From Komagataeibacter xylinus (lineage in GTDB: Bacteria; Pseudomonadota; Alphaproteobacteria; Acetobacterales; Acetobacteraceae): a DNA stretch of 64,000 nucleotides. Below the pieces are notes generated by a model. It did no database searches and was not told where the DNA came from. It saw only the letters and a list, made by a program, of their open reading frames with translations. The stretch covers positions 124,001 through 188,000 of the forward strand of contig NZ_QQBI01000001.1 of NCBI RefSeq assembly GCF_004302915.1, given 5' to 3'. This document shows, piece after piece, positions 37,022 to 45,230 of this stretch. Numbering within the stretch: position 1 is the first letter of the stretch; every line of letters begins with the position of its first letter. The translations under genes and the position numbers were made by a program.

Positions 37022-37755
37022 CCGACCGCCCCGAGGACAGGGACGACAACACCGATCCCAACACCATCCAGCGCGAGGATTATGCCCGCAGCGCCGCCGA
37101 TATCGAGCGCCAGCGCAGCATATTCGACCAGGGCGCGCGCACGCGCCTGCTGCCCAATGCGGCCGACCAGGCCCGCCGGCAGGCCATCATGCGCTCGGCC
37201 AAGTGGATGCTGCCGCTGCTTGCCCTCGTGCTGCTGGGCTCGATCGCCGCATGGCCCGCCGTCGAGCGCGCCGTGATCATGCATACCGGCACCATGGCGC
37301 AGATGAGCCGCGTGCGCGTTAAAAGCGGCAGCATGCTCAACCCCACCTATCGCGGGCTGGACGAACATGGCCGCCCCTACATGATCACCGCCGACGAGGC
37401 CCGCCAGGTCGACCCCGAGCGCATCGACCTGAGCAACCCCGCCGCCGACACCCTGACCGATAACGGCAACTGGCTGTATGTGACCGCGCGCGACGGCGTG
37501 TATATGCAGCACACCCAGCTGCTGGACCTGACGCGTGACGTCACCCTCTATCGCAATGACGGAACCCTCATGCTCAGCCCCACTGCCGATGTCGACATGC
37601 GCCACAACATCATCGTAACCGACAGCTGGGTCCATGCCGAAGGCCCGGTGGGCGTGCTCGACGCGCGCGGCGGCATGGTGGATACACGCGGTGGCATCAT
37701 GCTGTTTCGCGGTCCGGGCCGCATGATCCTCAATGCAGCGGAAAGATCGAACTGA
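37018..37755 (+). CDS. lptC: LPS export system inner-membrane-anchored protein LptC
   Basis: LptC links the LptBFG transporter to LptA in the periplasmic LPS bridge. The 245-residue protein has a cytoplasmic N-terminus of about 60 polar residues, one transmembrane segment (MLPLLALVLLGSIAAWPA), and a periplasmic beta-jellyroll with DGVYMQHTQLLDLTRDVTLY and the C-terminal RGGMVDTRGGIMLFRG repeats. The N-terminal cytoplasmic extension is longer than in E. coli LptC but usual for this group. It overlaps kdsD by 4 bp and lptA by 1 bp (TGATG). Confidence 0.93.
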   Translation: MTDRPEDRDDNTDPNTIQREDYARSAADIERQRSIFDQGARTRLLPNAADQARRQAIMRSAKWMLPLLALVLLGSIAAWPAVERAVIMHTGTMAQMSRVRVKSGSMLNPTYRGLDEHGRPYMITADEARQVDPERIDLSNPAADTLTDNGNWLYVTARDGVYMQHTQLLDLTRDVTLYRNDGTLMLSPTADVDMRHNIIVTDSWVHAEGPVGVLDARGGMVDTRGGIMLFRGPGRMILNAAERSN

Positions 37756-39113
37756 TGGCGCGCCTCTTCCCTCACCTGCCGCTTGGCGGCGTCCTGCTCG
37801 GGCTGGTGGCAGCCATCCCCGCCATGGCGCAGGGGCTCGACATGTCGCATGGCCAGCAGATCAATGTCACCGCAGCAGGCGGCTTCGACTGGGACCAGAA
37901 CGCGCAGACCGTCACCGCCTATGACCGCGCCCAGGCCATCCGTGGCGACGTGACCGTGCGCGCCGACAAGCTCATCGCCTTCTACCGCAAGAAGGCCGCC
38001 ACCACCCCCGCGCCGGGACAGGCCACGCCCGGCGCGAATACGGCCGCGACACCAGGCGCGCAGACCGCGGGCAAGCCGCCCGGCCCCGACGCGCCGCTGG
38101 CCGCCCATCTTGGCGTCGCCCCCCCGCCCGAGACGCGCAGGCCCCATATCGTGGATGACACGCCCGCCCCCGCTGGCGCCACCAGCACGCCAGCGCCTGC
38201 CAGTACGCCCGACGCCACGGCCGCCGCCAGCGACCCGGACGTGGATACGAACCTCGCCACCCCATCCGACGTGCTGCCGCAGGACCTGCCCATTCCTGAC
38301 CGGCCCGACCCCATCGGCGCACCCGGCAATGGCCCGGCCAACGGCCCCGCGGGCACGGCCCAGGGCAATGGGCAGGGCGATGGCACCGGCGGCGGCACGG
38401 CGGGCGATGGCGGTTCATCCGGCGGGTCGAGCGAGGTCTACCGCCTCGAGGCGATTGGCCACGTGCATGCCTTCAACCTCAATGACCAGGCCTGGGGCGA
38501 CCATGCCGTGTATGACGTCGATCAGGCCATCCTGGTCATGACCGGCGAACACCTGAAGATGACCGCGCCGCAGGATATCCTGACCGCGCGCGACGTGCTG
38601 GAATATCATTCGCACGAGCACATGTCGGTCGCGCGCGGCAACGCCACCATGACCACAAATGATGGCCGCCAGATCCGTGCCGACGTGCTGGTGGGCTACG
38701 ACAAGCCCAAGCCCGAGCGCAGCAACAAGCGCAAGGAATGGCGCCAGACCCACCCCAACGGCAAGAACCCGCTGCCCGACGACGCCACCACGCCGGAGGA
38801 CGCGGCGGCGGATGACAAGCCCTCGCCCGGCGCGGGCACGATGGACCATGTCGATGCGTTCGGCCACATCATCATCCGCACCCGCACCGAGACCATAACC
38901 GGGGATCGCGGCGTGTACGTGCCGGATACGGGCATTGCCCGACTGGTGGGCAACGTGCATATCACCCGTGGGGAAAATCAGGTCAGCGGCACGTCGGCCA
39001 TCGTGAACCTGCATACCGATATCTCGACCCTGACCGACAACCCCGGCTCGCGCGTGAGTGGCCTGGTCATTCCCAACCAGGCAGGCAAAGGTGGCAAGGC
39101 ACAAGGCAAATGA
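37755..39113 (+). CDS. lptA: LptA/OstA-type periplasmic LPS transport protein with two long insertions
   Basis: LptA forms the periplasmic LPS bridge between LptC and LptD. It has a signal peptide (cleavage after AMAQ near residue 26) and OstA-like beta-strand repeats. The 452-residue length is about twice normal. After ADKLIAFYRKK a Pro/Ala/Gly-rich linker spans about residues 81-227, and the fold resumes at YRLEAIGHVHAF. A second charged insertion spans about 316-363 before the last repeats (VDAFGHIIIRTRTETITGDR). Both insertions are in frame and have the same high-GC composition as the rest. It overlaps lptC by 1 bp and lptB by 4 bp. Confidence 0.88.
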   Translation: MARLFPHLPLGGVLLGLVAAIPAMAQGLDMSHGQQINVTAAGGFDWDQNAQTVTAYDRAQAIRGDVTVRADKLIAFYRKKAATTPAPGQATPGANTAATPGAQTAGKPPGPDAPLAAHLGVAPPPETRRPHIVDDTPAPAGATSTPAPASTPDATAAASDPDVDTNLATPSDVLPQDLPIPDRPDPIGAPGNGPANGPAGTAQGNGQGDGTGGGTAGDGGSSGGSSEVYRLEAIGHVHAFNLNDQAWGDHAVYDVDQAILVMTGEHLKMTAPQDILTARDVLEYHSHEHMSVARGNATMTTNDGRQIRADVLVGYDKPKPERSNKRKEWRQTHPNGKNPLPDDATTPEDAAADDKPSPGAGTMDHVDAFGHIIIRTRTETITGDRGVYVPDTGIARLVGNVHITRGENQVSGTSAIVNLHTDISTLTDNPGSRVSGLVIPNQAGKGGKAQGK

Positions 39114-39892
39114 ACATGACCCCCCCGACCGACAGCCCCGACCCCACGGAACTGCCCATTCCCGCGCCCTCGGCCGGGCTGATCGCCAGCGGCATTGGCA
39201 AGAGCTACAAGAAGCGGCAGGTGGTGCGTGACGTGTCGCTGCAGGTGCAGCGTGGCGAGGCCGTGGCCCTGCTCGGCCCCAACGGCGCGGGCAAGACCAC
39301 CAGCTTCTACATGATCGTGGGGCTGGTGCGGCCCGACATGGGCACCATCACGCTCGATGGCGCGGACATCACGCAACTGCCGATGTACCGCCGCGCGCGC
39401 ATGGGCATTGGCTACCTGCCGCAGGAGTCGAGCATCTTCCGCGGGCTCAATGTCGAGCAGAACATCATGGCCGCCCTCGAGATCGTGGAACCCGACCCCG
39501 ACCGCCGCCAGACCATGCTTGACGGGCTGCTGGGCGAGTTCGGCATCACAAGGCTGCGGCATTCCTCCTCGCTCGCGCTTTCGGGCGGGGAGCGGCGGCG
39601 GCTTGAAATCGCCCGCGCGCTGGCCAGCCAGCCGCACTACATCCTGCTTGATGAGCCGCTGGCCGGCATCGACCCCATCGCGGTGGGCGAGATCCGCGAC
39701 CTCGTGGCCCATCTCAAGGACCGTGGCATTGGCGTGCTGATTACCGACCACAACGTGCGCGAGACGCTGGAAGTGATCGACCGCGCCTACATCATGCATA
39801 GCGGGCAGGTGCTGACCGAGGGGCGGCCGGAGGAAATCGTGGCCAACGAAGACGTGCGCCGCGTCTATCTGGGCGAGAAATTCACCCTTTAA
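39110..39892 (+). CDS. lptB: LPS export ABC transporter ATP-binding protein LptB
   Basis: The cytoplasmic ATPase that powers LPS extraction by LptFG. The 260-residue chain has Walker A GPNGAGKT (about 56-63), Q-loop LPQESSIF, signature LSGGERRR, Walker B ILLDEPLAGIDP, and the H-loop LITDHNVRETL. The LptB-typical ending EEIVANEDVRRVYLGEKF is present. About 20 residues precede the conserved start, and in-frame codons further in could also initiate. It is the last gene of the kdsD-lptC-lptA-lptB operon; palindromic repeat copy 4 starts 12 bp after the stop. Confidence 0.97.
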   Translation: MNMTPPTDSPDPTELPIPAPSAGLIASGIGKSYKKRQVVRDVSLQVQRGEAVALLGPNGAGKTTSFYMIVGLVRPDMGTITLDGADITQLPMYRRARMGIGYLPQESSIFRGLNVEQNIMAALEIVEPDPDRRQTMLDGLLGEFGITRLRHSSSLALSGGERRRLEIARALASQPHYILLDEPLAGIDPIAVGEIRDLVAHLKDRGIGVLITDHNVRETLEVIDRAYIMHSGQVLTEGRPEEIVANEDVRRVYLGEKFTL

Positions 39893-39903
39893 ACACATTG
39901 ATG

Positions 39904-39979
39904 AAAGTTTCCGGGCGCCGCCTGTTTTCAAAAGGCGGTGTTTTGACCGAAGCTTTTTGAAAAAAGCCTCACCCAGAAC
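39904..39979 (+). repeat. Palindromic intergenic repeat, copy 4 (full length)
   Basis: It starts AAAGTTTCCGGGCGCCGCC. The first hairpin is CGCCGCC...AAAAGGCGG, then GTTTTGACC, then GAAGCTTTTTGAAAAAAGC with a CTCACCCAGAAC end. It is the second full-length copy and lies directly downstream of lptB, where it could also act as an mRNA 3' structure. Confidence 0.75.
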
Positions 39980-40270
39980 GGCTCTCATCCGCCCGTCAGG
40001 CCACCCCTGTATCCGTTACGCTTTACGCAAGGGGCAGGCGCAAAAAAAAGCACTGCTCCCACATGCAAGGAAAGCATGGACAGCGAGGGGGCAACCATGC
40101 CCAAATACATCCGTTCGCTGTCATGTGCCCCACGGACACGACGCAGCAGCCACACGCACGCAGGCCTTACGGGAAGGATCGTCCCCTTAAATTCATAGCC
40201 ATTCGCTCAGAGCACGTCTTCCTTCTGCCCGTAAGCCACCGCGTTACGACCATGTAAGGAGTTGCCCCTT
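39980..40270 (+). other. Gene-free stretch before hpf
   Basis: Together with repeat copy 4 this makes a 378-bp gap. No ORF with a ribosome-binding site and no convincing promoter were found. In many alphaproteobacteria rpoN occupies the position between lptB and hpf, and no trace of it is seen here. The AAGGAG site of hpf is at 40255-40260. Confidence 0.6.
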
Positions 40271-40891
40271 ATGCATATCAGTGTCGCCGGAAAGCAGATC
40301 GCCCTGTCCGATGCCCTGAAACACAGGGTAAGCGCCCATCTGGACCGCATATCGGAAAAATATTTCGGACAGGCCATGGAAGCCCGCGTCACCTTCAGCC
40401 GCGCGCGTTCGTTCTTTACATGCGACATCAACCTCCATGCCACGCGCGGGCTGACCCTGCGCGGCGAAGGCGAGGCCGCCGATGCCCATTCGGCCTTTGA
40501 TGATGCCGCCGAGCATATTGCAAGCCGCCTGCGCCGCTACCACCGCAAGGCCACCAAGCATGGCCACCAGAAAGCCCGCCAGCAGGTGCCCGAAGTCGGG
40601 CGCGGCTATATCCTGCGGCCCGGCATGCCCGCCCTTTCCCCCTCGGAAGACGACGTAACGAGCGAGGACGAGGACAGCGCGCTGCCCGCAACCGGCCCCT
40701 ACGCCACCATCATTGCCGAGCACCCGACCGAGATCCCGACCCTGAGCGTGAGCGAGGCGGTAATGCGGCTTGACTTGGCCGACAGCCAGATCCAGCTCTT
40801 CCGCAACAGCAAGACCGAGACGATCAACGTGCTCTATCGCCGCCCTGACGGCAATATCGGCTGGCTCGACCCCTCGCTGCGCCCCAACTGA
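40271..40891 (+). CDS. hpf: Long-form ribosome hibernation promoting factor
   Basis: Binds the 30S subunit and, in its long form, dimerises 70S ribosomes into 100S particles in stationary phase. The 206-residue protein has the N-terminal Hpf/RaiA domain (about 1-95, with VSAHLDRISEKYFGQAMEA). An acidic linker (SEDDVTSEDEDS) follows, then the C-terminal dimerisation domain (LSVSEAVMRLDLADSQIQLFRN...VLYRRPDGNIGWLDP). AAGGAG lies 9 nt before the ATG at 40271; the in-frame TTG at 40262 overlaps that spacing and is rejected. Two hairpins follow the stop. Confidence 0.95.
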   Translation: MHISVAGKQIALSDALKHRVSAHLDRISEKYFGQAMEARVTFSRARSFFTCDINLHATRGLTLRGEGEAADAHSAFDDAAEHIASRLRRYHRKATKHGHQKARQQVPEVGRGYILRPGMPALSPSEDDVTSEDEDSALPATGPYATIIAEHPTEIPTLSVSEAVMRLDLADSQIQLFRNSKTETINVLYRRPDGNIGWLDPSLRPN

Positions 40892-40900
40892 CCCCCCCTT

Positions 40901-40921
40901 GGCAGGCCCTGCGGGCCTGCC
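40901..40921 (+). terminator. Hairpin immediately after hpf
   Basis: GGCAGGCC (40901-40908) pairs with GGCCTGCC (40914-40921), only 9 bp after the hpf stop. No T-run follows, so it may act with the next hairpin or stabilise the mRNA end. Confidence 0.45.
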
Positions 40922-40933
40922 CCCCAACGCAAA

Positions 40934-40973
40934 ATGGCCCTGCCCCCAAAGAGGGGAGCAGGGCCATCTGTTT
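40934..40973 (+). terminator. Probable intrinsic terminator between hpf and DUF1150
   Basis: ATGGCCCTGC (40934-40943) pairs perfectly with GCAGGGCCAT (40958-40967), with an extra inner CCCC/GGGG pairing. A weak CTGTTT follows. AAA before the stem lets it work for the convergent DUF1150 transcript too. Confidence 0.75.
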
Positions 40974-40992
40974 AGGGGGCATGCACCAGGTG

Positions 40993-41256
40993 CTAGTGCA
41001 GCGGCACCAGCATCATGTCGTGCTGGATGATGGCATTGACCGCATCATCGCGGTCCTCGGCGACCGCAAGGGGTGTGCCATCAGCGGCATGGATGGCGAA
41101 GGCATCCTCGCCCTCAACCTGCACTGCGCGGATATAGGCCACCGCTTCCATGCCCAGCCCGCGCAGTTCGCCCGTGCTGATCATGTGGGGGCTGGTTGTG
41201 GGCTGTGCCGGTTCGCCTTGCAGCAGCACCCGGCCATTGCGTGTCGTAACTCTCAT
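40993..41256 (-). CDS. DUF1150 family protein
   Basis: An 87-residue protein matching DUF1150, a family found beside hsp20 genes in alphaproteobacteria. The conserved stretch is STGELRGLGMEAVAYIRAV followed by FAIHAADGTPLAVAEDRDDA. The frame is open to 41349, but AGGAG lies 8 nt before the ATG at 41256, while the ATG at 41289 has poor spacing. It starts 79 bp after the hsp20 stop on the same strand and is probably co-transcribed with it from the heat-shock-type promoter. Function is unknown. Confidence 0.85.
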   Translation of the reverse strand: MRVTTRNGRVLLQGEPAQPTTSPHMISTGELRGLGMEAVAYIRAVQVEGEDAFAIHAADGTPLAVAEDRDDAVNAIIQHDMMLVPLH

Positions 41257-41335
41257 GGCGTCATCTCCTGCATCATGAAGGGTCTCCATCACCCTTCGTC
41301 TCCGCATCGCAACGGGGAACCCCTGATTGCGCGGG

Positions 41336-41845
41336 TCAGTCCTCGTCAATCACCCTGACAACACGTTGCTTGCGCCCGGCGGGCACATCAACCACCGGCG
41401 CAACACGATCATGCGAGGCGGGCGGGCTGACCCGCGGGGCGCGGGCGATCTCGATCTTGCGCACACGTACTTCCGGCTGCGGGCGGGCGAGTTCGATATG
41501 CAGCAGCCCGTTATCCATCCACGCGCCGCCAACCTCGATTCCCTCGGCCAGCACGAACGCCTTCTGGAACTGCCGCGCCGCAATGCCACGGTGCAGGAAA
41601 ATACGCCCTTGCCCGTCGTCGCTCTGGCGGCCACGGATGACAAGCTGGTTGTCTTCCTGCGTTATGTGCAGGTCTTCCATCACGAACCCCGCCACCGCGA
41701 GCGTAATGCGCAGCGTGGTGGGGCTTACCTGCTCTATGTTGTAGGGCGGATACCCGTCCGATGCATTCTTTGATGCCCGTTCAAGCATCTGCTCCAGATG
41801 GTCGAACCCAAGGAACATGGGCGACCCGAAAACTCTTCCCGACAA
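41336..41845 (-). CDS. Small heat-shock protein (Hsp20/IbpA family)
   Basis: An ATP-independent holdase chaperone of 169 residues. The alpha-crystallin domain spans about 35-125, with YNIEQVSPTTLRITLAVAGF and DNGLLHIELARP, which carries the A/G-x-L motif. The C-terminal tail is longer than in IbpA, Pro/Arg/Val-rich and contains IxI/V-like motifs. The start is a TTG at 41845 preceded by GAGGAGG with 5-nt spacing; the ATG at 41818 is less well placed. The gene is read from a CTTG-N17-CCCATAT promoter 80 bp upstream. Confidence 0.9.
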   Translation of the reverse strand: MSGRVFGSPMFLGFDHLEQMLERASKNASDGYPPYNIEQVSPTTLRITLAVAGFVMEDLHITQEDNQLVIRGRQSDDGQGRIFLHRGIAARQFQKAFVLAEGIEVGGAWMDNGLLHIELARPQPEVRVRKIEIARAPRVSPPASHDRVAPVVDVPAGRKQRVVRVIDED

Positions 41846-41924
41846 ATCGGCCTCCTCTGCTGTGAGCGAGACAGGAAACGGAAAAAGCGGACCCGAAACG
41901 GCATCCGCCCTCCGTTCCCCTACG

Positions 41925-41954
41925 ATATGGGAGAATAATAGAAATGCACAAGGG
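41925..41954 (-). promoter_or_regulatory. Sigma-32 (RpoH)-type heat-shock promoter of hsp20
   Basis: Read on the minus strand, CCCTTG (41954-41949) is followed after 17 nt by CCCATAT (41931-41925), which matches the alphaproteobacterial RpoH consensus CTTG-N17-CYTAT. It lies about 80 bp upstream of the hsp20 start, as expected for heat-shock control of a small chaperone. Confidence 0.75.
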
Positions 41955-42032
41955 AGCAGACCGTACCGCGCCGGTGCATTTTGAGTGCATCACCACTGGC
42001 ATCACGCGGGCGGAAACGCTAAATGGCGATCT

Positions 42033-42575
42033 ATGATTGATCATGATGTCATCGCTCAGGCGACCCCCATGCCGATCCTGGTCGCGCCCCAGGCGGTCCT
42101 GCGCCAGAAAACCCGCCTTGTCCGCCCCGAGGACATGGGCGACCTGCGCACCACCATCCCCCGCATGTTCGCCGCCATGTACGCAGCCCCCGGCATCGGG
42201 CTGGCCGCACCCCAGGTGGGGCTTGGCATGCGCTTTGCCATTGTGGACGTGTCCGACAAGGGGGAGGCCCGCAACCCGCTCGTGCTGATCAACCCCGAGG
42301 TGATTGCCGAGACCGAGGACATGGCCGTGCGCGAGGAAGGCTGCCTGTCGCTGCCCAACCAGTATGCCGAGGTCATCCGCCCCGAGGCCGTGCGCGTGCG
42401 CTACCAGGACATGAAGGGCAAGAAGCACGAACTCGAGGCCAACGGCCTGCTGGCCACCTGCCTGCAGCACGAGATCGACCACCTTGAGGGCATCCTGTTC
42501 GTCGATCATCTCTCCACCCTCAAGCGCAACATGATCATGCGCCGCCTGGCCAAGGAACAGCGCCTCAAGCACTGA
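42033..42575 (+). CDS. def: Peptide deformylase
   Basis: A metalloenzyme that removes the formyl group from nascent proteins. The three motifs are all present: GIGLAAPQ (about 54-61), EGCLSLP (about 102-108) and HEIDH (about 146-150). With the ATG at 42033 the product is 180 residues. The ATG at 42069 gives MPILVAPQAVL and is a reasonable alternative. The methionyl-tRNA formyltransferase gene fmt follows after 84 bp, then truA: the usual def-fmt pairing, one enzyme adding and the other removing the same group. Confidence 0.97.
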   Translation: MIDHDVIAQATPMPILVAPQAVLRQKTRLVRPEDMGDLRTTIPRMFAAMYAAPGIGLAAPQVGLGMRFAIVDVSDKGEARNPLVLINPEVIAETEDMAVREEGCLSLPNQYAEVIRPEAVRVRYQDMKGKKHELEANGLLATCLQHEIDHLEGILFVDHLSTLKRNMIMRRLAKEQRLKH

Positions 42576-42659
42576 GTGCGCAGCGCGGATCACCGCCGCC
42601 GCCGGAACCCGACCTGTCACGCCAAGGGTTCCGGCCCAGACAGAACGGACCCACACCAC

Positions 42660-43583
42660 ATGCGACTGGCCTTCATGGGCACGCCCGATTTTGCAGTGCC
42701 CGCCCTGCGCGCCCTGCATCAGGCCGGGCATGACATCGTTACCGTCTATAGCCAGCCCCCCCGGCCTGCGGGCCGTGGCAAAAAGCTGCGCCCCTCGCCG
42801 GTGCATCTTGCCGCTGATGAACTGGGCATTCCCGTGCGTACCCCGCTCTCGCTGCGGCGCAATGCGGAAGAACATGCCCATTTCCGCGACCTGAAGCTCG
42901 ATGCCGCCGTGGTCGCGGCCTACGGGCTGATCCTGCCTGTCGAGATGCTCGATGCGCCCGCGCGCGGCTGCCTGAACATCCATGCCAGCCTGCTGCCGCG
43001 CTGGCGCGGGGCAGCACCCATACAGGCCGCCATCCTGGCCGGCGACAGCGAAAGCGGCGTGACCATCATGCAGATGGATGCCGGGCTGGACACCGGGGCC
43101 ATGCTGCTGCGCGACCATGTGGCGCTGACCGACCACACCACGGCCACCACGCTCCATGATGACCTTGCCGCCATGGGCGGCCGCCTGATCGTGGACGTGC
43201 TGGCGCAGCCACCCCACCCCGGCACCCCCCAGCCTGAAACCGGCGTGACCTATGTGCAGCGCCTGAGCCGCGAGGACGGCCGCATTGACTGGACCCGTCC
43301 CGCCGCTGAAATCGACCGGCAGGTGCGCGCGCTGACCCCCTGGCCGGGCACGTTCACCACGCTGGACGGGCAGGTGATCAAGATCGGGGCCGCAGGCGTG
43401 GCGCAGGGCAACGCGCAGGCAACACCCGGCACGGTGGTGGATGACGGGCTGCGCGTGGCGTGCGGCGGGGGCACGGCCCTGCGCATTACGCGCCTGCAAC
43501 GCCCCGGCCGGGGCATGATGGAGGCCGCCGACTTCCTGCGCGGGCAGGCCGTGGCCGCTGGCACGCGGCTGGGCGGGGCGTGA
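42660..43583 (+). CDS. fmt: Methionyl-tRNA formyltransferase
   Basis: Formylates initiator methionyl-tRNA using 10-formyltetrahydrofolate. The 307-residue chain starts with the typical MRLAFMGTPDFAVPALRA. The folate-binding/catalytic region is LNIHASLLPRWRGAAPIQ with MDAGLDTGAML, which holds the Asn, His and Asp catalytic residues. A C-terminal OB-like domain binds tRNA. The frame begins upstream at 42576, but only the ATG at 42660 gives the family N-terminus. It is 7 bp upstream of truA and probably in one operon with def. Confidence 0.96.
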   Translation: MRLAFMGTPDFAVPALRALHQAGHDIVTVYSQPPRPAGRGKKLRPSPVHLAADELGIPVRTPLSLRRNAEEHAHFRDLKLDAAVVAAYGLILPVEMLDAPARGCLNIHASLLPRWRGAAPIQAAILAGDSESGVTIMQMDAGLDTGAMLLRDHVALTDHTTATTLHDDLAAMGGRLIVDVLAQPPHPGTPQPETGVTYVQRLSREDGRIDWTRPAAEIDRQVRALTPWPGTFTTLDGQVIKIGAAGVAQGNAQATPGTVVDDGLRVACGGGTALRITRLQRPGRGMMEAADFLRGQAVAAGTRLGGA

Positions 43584-43590
43584 CCCACCA

Positions 43591-44433
43591 ATGACCGAGA
43601 CCACGCCCCCGCTCCCCGCCATTCCCACCATCCGCCCTGATGACATTGCCCCGCCTTCCGTCTGCCGCTGGGCCGTGCTGCTCGAATATGACGGGCGGGG
43701 CCTTGTGGGCTGGCAGCGCCAGTCGGCGGAGGATCTCGTATCCGTGCAGGGACTGCTGGAAGGCGCCGCGCGCAACCTGACCGGCGGCCGCACGGTGCGC
43801 AGCATCACGGCAGGCCGCACCGATGCGGGCGTGCATGCTGCGGGACAGGTCGCGCATCTTGATTTTCCCGCCGATGTCACGCTGTCGAGTGCGACGGTGC
43901 GCGACGGGCTGAATTTCTACATGAAGCCCCACCCCGTTGTGGTGCTCATGGCGCGCCCGGTGCTGCCGCACTGGAATGCCCGCTTTTCCGCCTGCGCGCG
44001 CGCCTATCGCTACCGTATCCTCAACCGTTCATCACGCCCTGCGCTTGATGAGGGGCGGGTCTGGCACATCAAGGCCCCGCTGGATGTGGACATCATGCAG
44101 CGCGCCGGGCGCTGCCTGCTCGGGCGGCATGATTTCACGTCCTTCCGTGCCTCGGCCTGCCAGGCGCGCAGCCCCGTGCGCTCGCTCGAGCGGCTCGATG
44201 TACGCCGCGAGGGTGAATACGTGGTGGTTGAAACCGCGGCCCGTTCCTTCCTGCACCATCAGGTACGCAACATGGTCGGCACCCTGAAGATGGTGGGGGA
44301 AGGCCGCTGGGAGCCGGAACGGGTGGCCGAGGCCCTTGCCGCCCGCGACCGCCGCGCCGCAGGCCCCACCGCCCCGCCAGACGGGCTGTGCCTGACGGCG
44401 GTGAGCTATGAGGACAATCCCTTCAGCCGGTAA
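43591..44433 (+). CDS. truA: tRNA pseudouridine(38-40) synthase TruA
   Basis: Converts uridines 38-40 in the anticodon arm of many tRNAs to pseudouridine. The 280-residue chain has LEYDGRGLVGWQRQ, the catalytic Asp78 in AGRTDAGVHA, and FLHHQVRNMVGTL near the end. An extra Pro-rich N-terminal tail of about 24 residues precedes the conserved domain, and an internal start could be used instead. It closes the def-fmt-truA unit. Palindromic repeat copy 5 follows about 60 bp later. Confidence 0.96.
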   Translation: MTETTPPLPAIPTIRPDDIAPPSVCRWAVLLEYDGRGLVGWQRQSAEDLVSVQGLLEGAARNLTGGRTVRSITAGRTDAGVHAAGQVAHLDFPADVTLSSATVRDGLNFYMKPHPVVVLMARPVLPHWNARFSACARAYRYRILNRSSRPALDEGRVWHIKAPLDVDIMQRAGRCLLGRHDFTSFRASACQARSPVRSLERLDVRREGEYVVVETAARSFLHHQVRNMVGTLKMVGEGRWEPERVAEALAARDRRAAGPTAPPDGLCLTAVSYEDNPFSR

Positions 44434-44492
44434 AGCCCGGTTTCAGGAGACTGTCTGAAAAGTTAGCTCAGGAAACAGCCGGCAATCATAAG

Positions 44493-44545
44493 AAAGCTTC
44501 AAAGAACACCGCCTTTTTGAAAAAAGGCGGCACCCAAAGTTTTTA
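44493..44545 (-). repeat. Palindromic intergenic repeat, copy 5 (opposite orientation)
   Basis: Read on the minus strand it is TAAAAACTTTGGGTGCCGCC, then the perfect hairpin GCCGCC(T)6CAAAAAGGCGG, then TGTTCTTTGAAGCTTT. This matches copy 2 closely and is inverted relative to copies 1-4. It lies between convergent genes truA and the membrane protein at 44577. Confidence 0.75.
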
Positions 44546-44576
44546 TATTTTCCAGGATATTACCGGGCCTGACTTT

Positions 44577-45230
44577 TCAGACATTACCTTGATGCGGCTG
44601 CGCCTGCTGGACCATGAGCGGGTAGAGAAAATCATGCCATGCCCGCTGGTGGGGAGAAAGCAGCCCCGTCGCGGCAACCAGCAGCCCGAGGCTGCCCAGA
44701 ATGGCCACCACCAGCAATACCGCCTGCCCGCGCCGCAGCAGCAGCCCCACGCGGGCGACGTACCAGGTCAGCCACAGGCTGTAGCCAAACTCAACGCCGT
44801 TGAGAATGCCCGCCCCCGTCGCTGATTGCAGCAGCTTGGGCGAGGCCAGCGCCATGAGCAGCGCCACCACGAGGCCGACAAACAGGGTGACCCAGTCCGT
44901 CCACCATGTCGCGGTGATATAGCGCATCCACAGCCCTTCACGCTTCCAGTGGCGGGCCAGCGCGTTGGTCACAACCGCAGGCAGCAGGATCAGGCACAGC
45001 GCGAACAGCACCTTGACACCACTGATGGCCTGCGGGGCAGCACCCAGCGTCAGGCCGCCGAGCACCAGCCACATCGCCAGCCGGGGGGCGAGGGCCGCGA
45101 GCACGGAATCGCGCGTATTGCCAAAATAGGCGATTCCTTCCGCGCGACCCCGTCCCAGCAGCATCATGCCTTTGAGAATACCGCCAAACCCTGATGCGTT
45201 CGGGGTCTGAGAGGGGCCGCGATCGGACAT
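44577..45230 (-). CDS. Predicted five-span membrane protein, unknown function
   Basis: A 217-residue integral membrane protein. About five hydrophobic segments are visible: LAMWLVLGGLTLGAAP, VLFALCLILLPAVV, VTLFVGLVVALLMAL, YSLWLTWYVARVGLLL and AVLLVVAILGSLGLLVAA. A soluble, Gly/Arg-rich N-terminus of about 45 residues begins the chain. Its ATG overlaps the dapE stop by 1 bp (TAATG), so it is translated with the dapD-dapE genes. No domain was recognised. The neighbours suggest, but do not show, a link to diaminopimelate or peptidoglycan metabolism. Confidence 0.8.
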   Translation of the reverse strand: MSDRGPSQTPNASGFGGILKGMMLLGRGRAEGIAYFGNTRDSVLAALAPRLAMWLVLGGLTLGAAPQAISGVKVLFALCLILLPAVVTNALARHWKREGLWMRYITATWWTDWVTLFVGLVVALLMALASPKLLQSATGAGILNGVEFGYSLWLTWYVARVGLLLRRGQAVLLVVAILGSLGLLVAATGLLSPHQRAWHDFLYPLMVQQAQPHQGNV

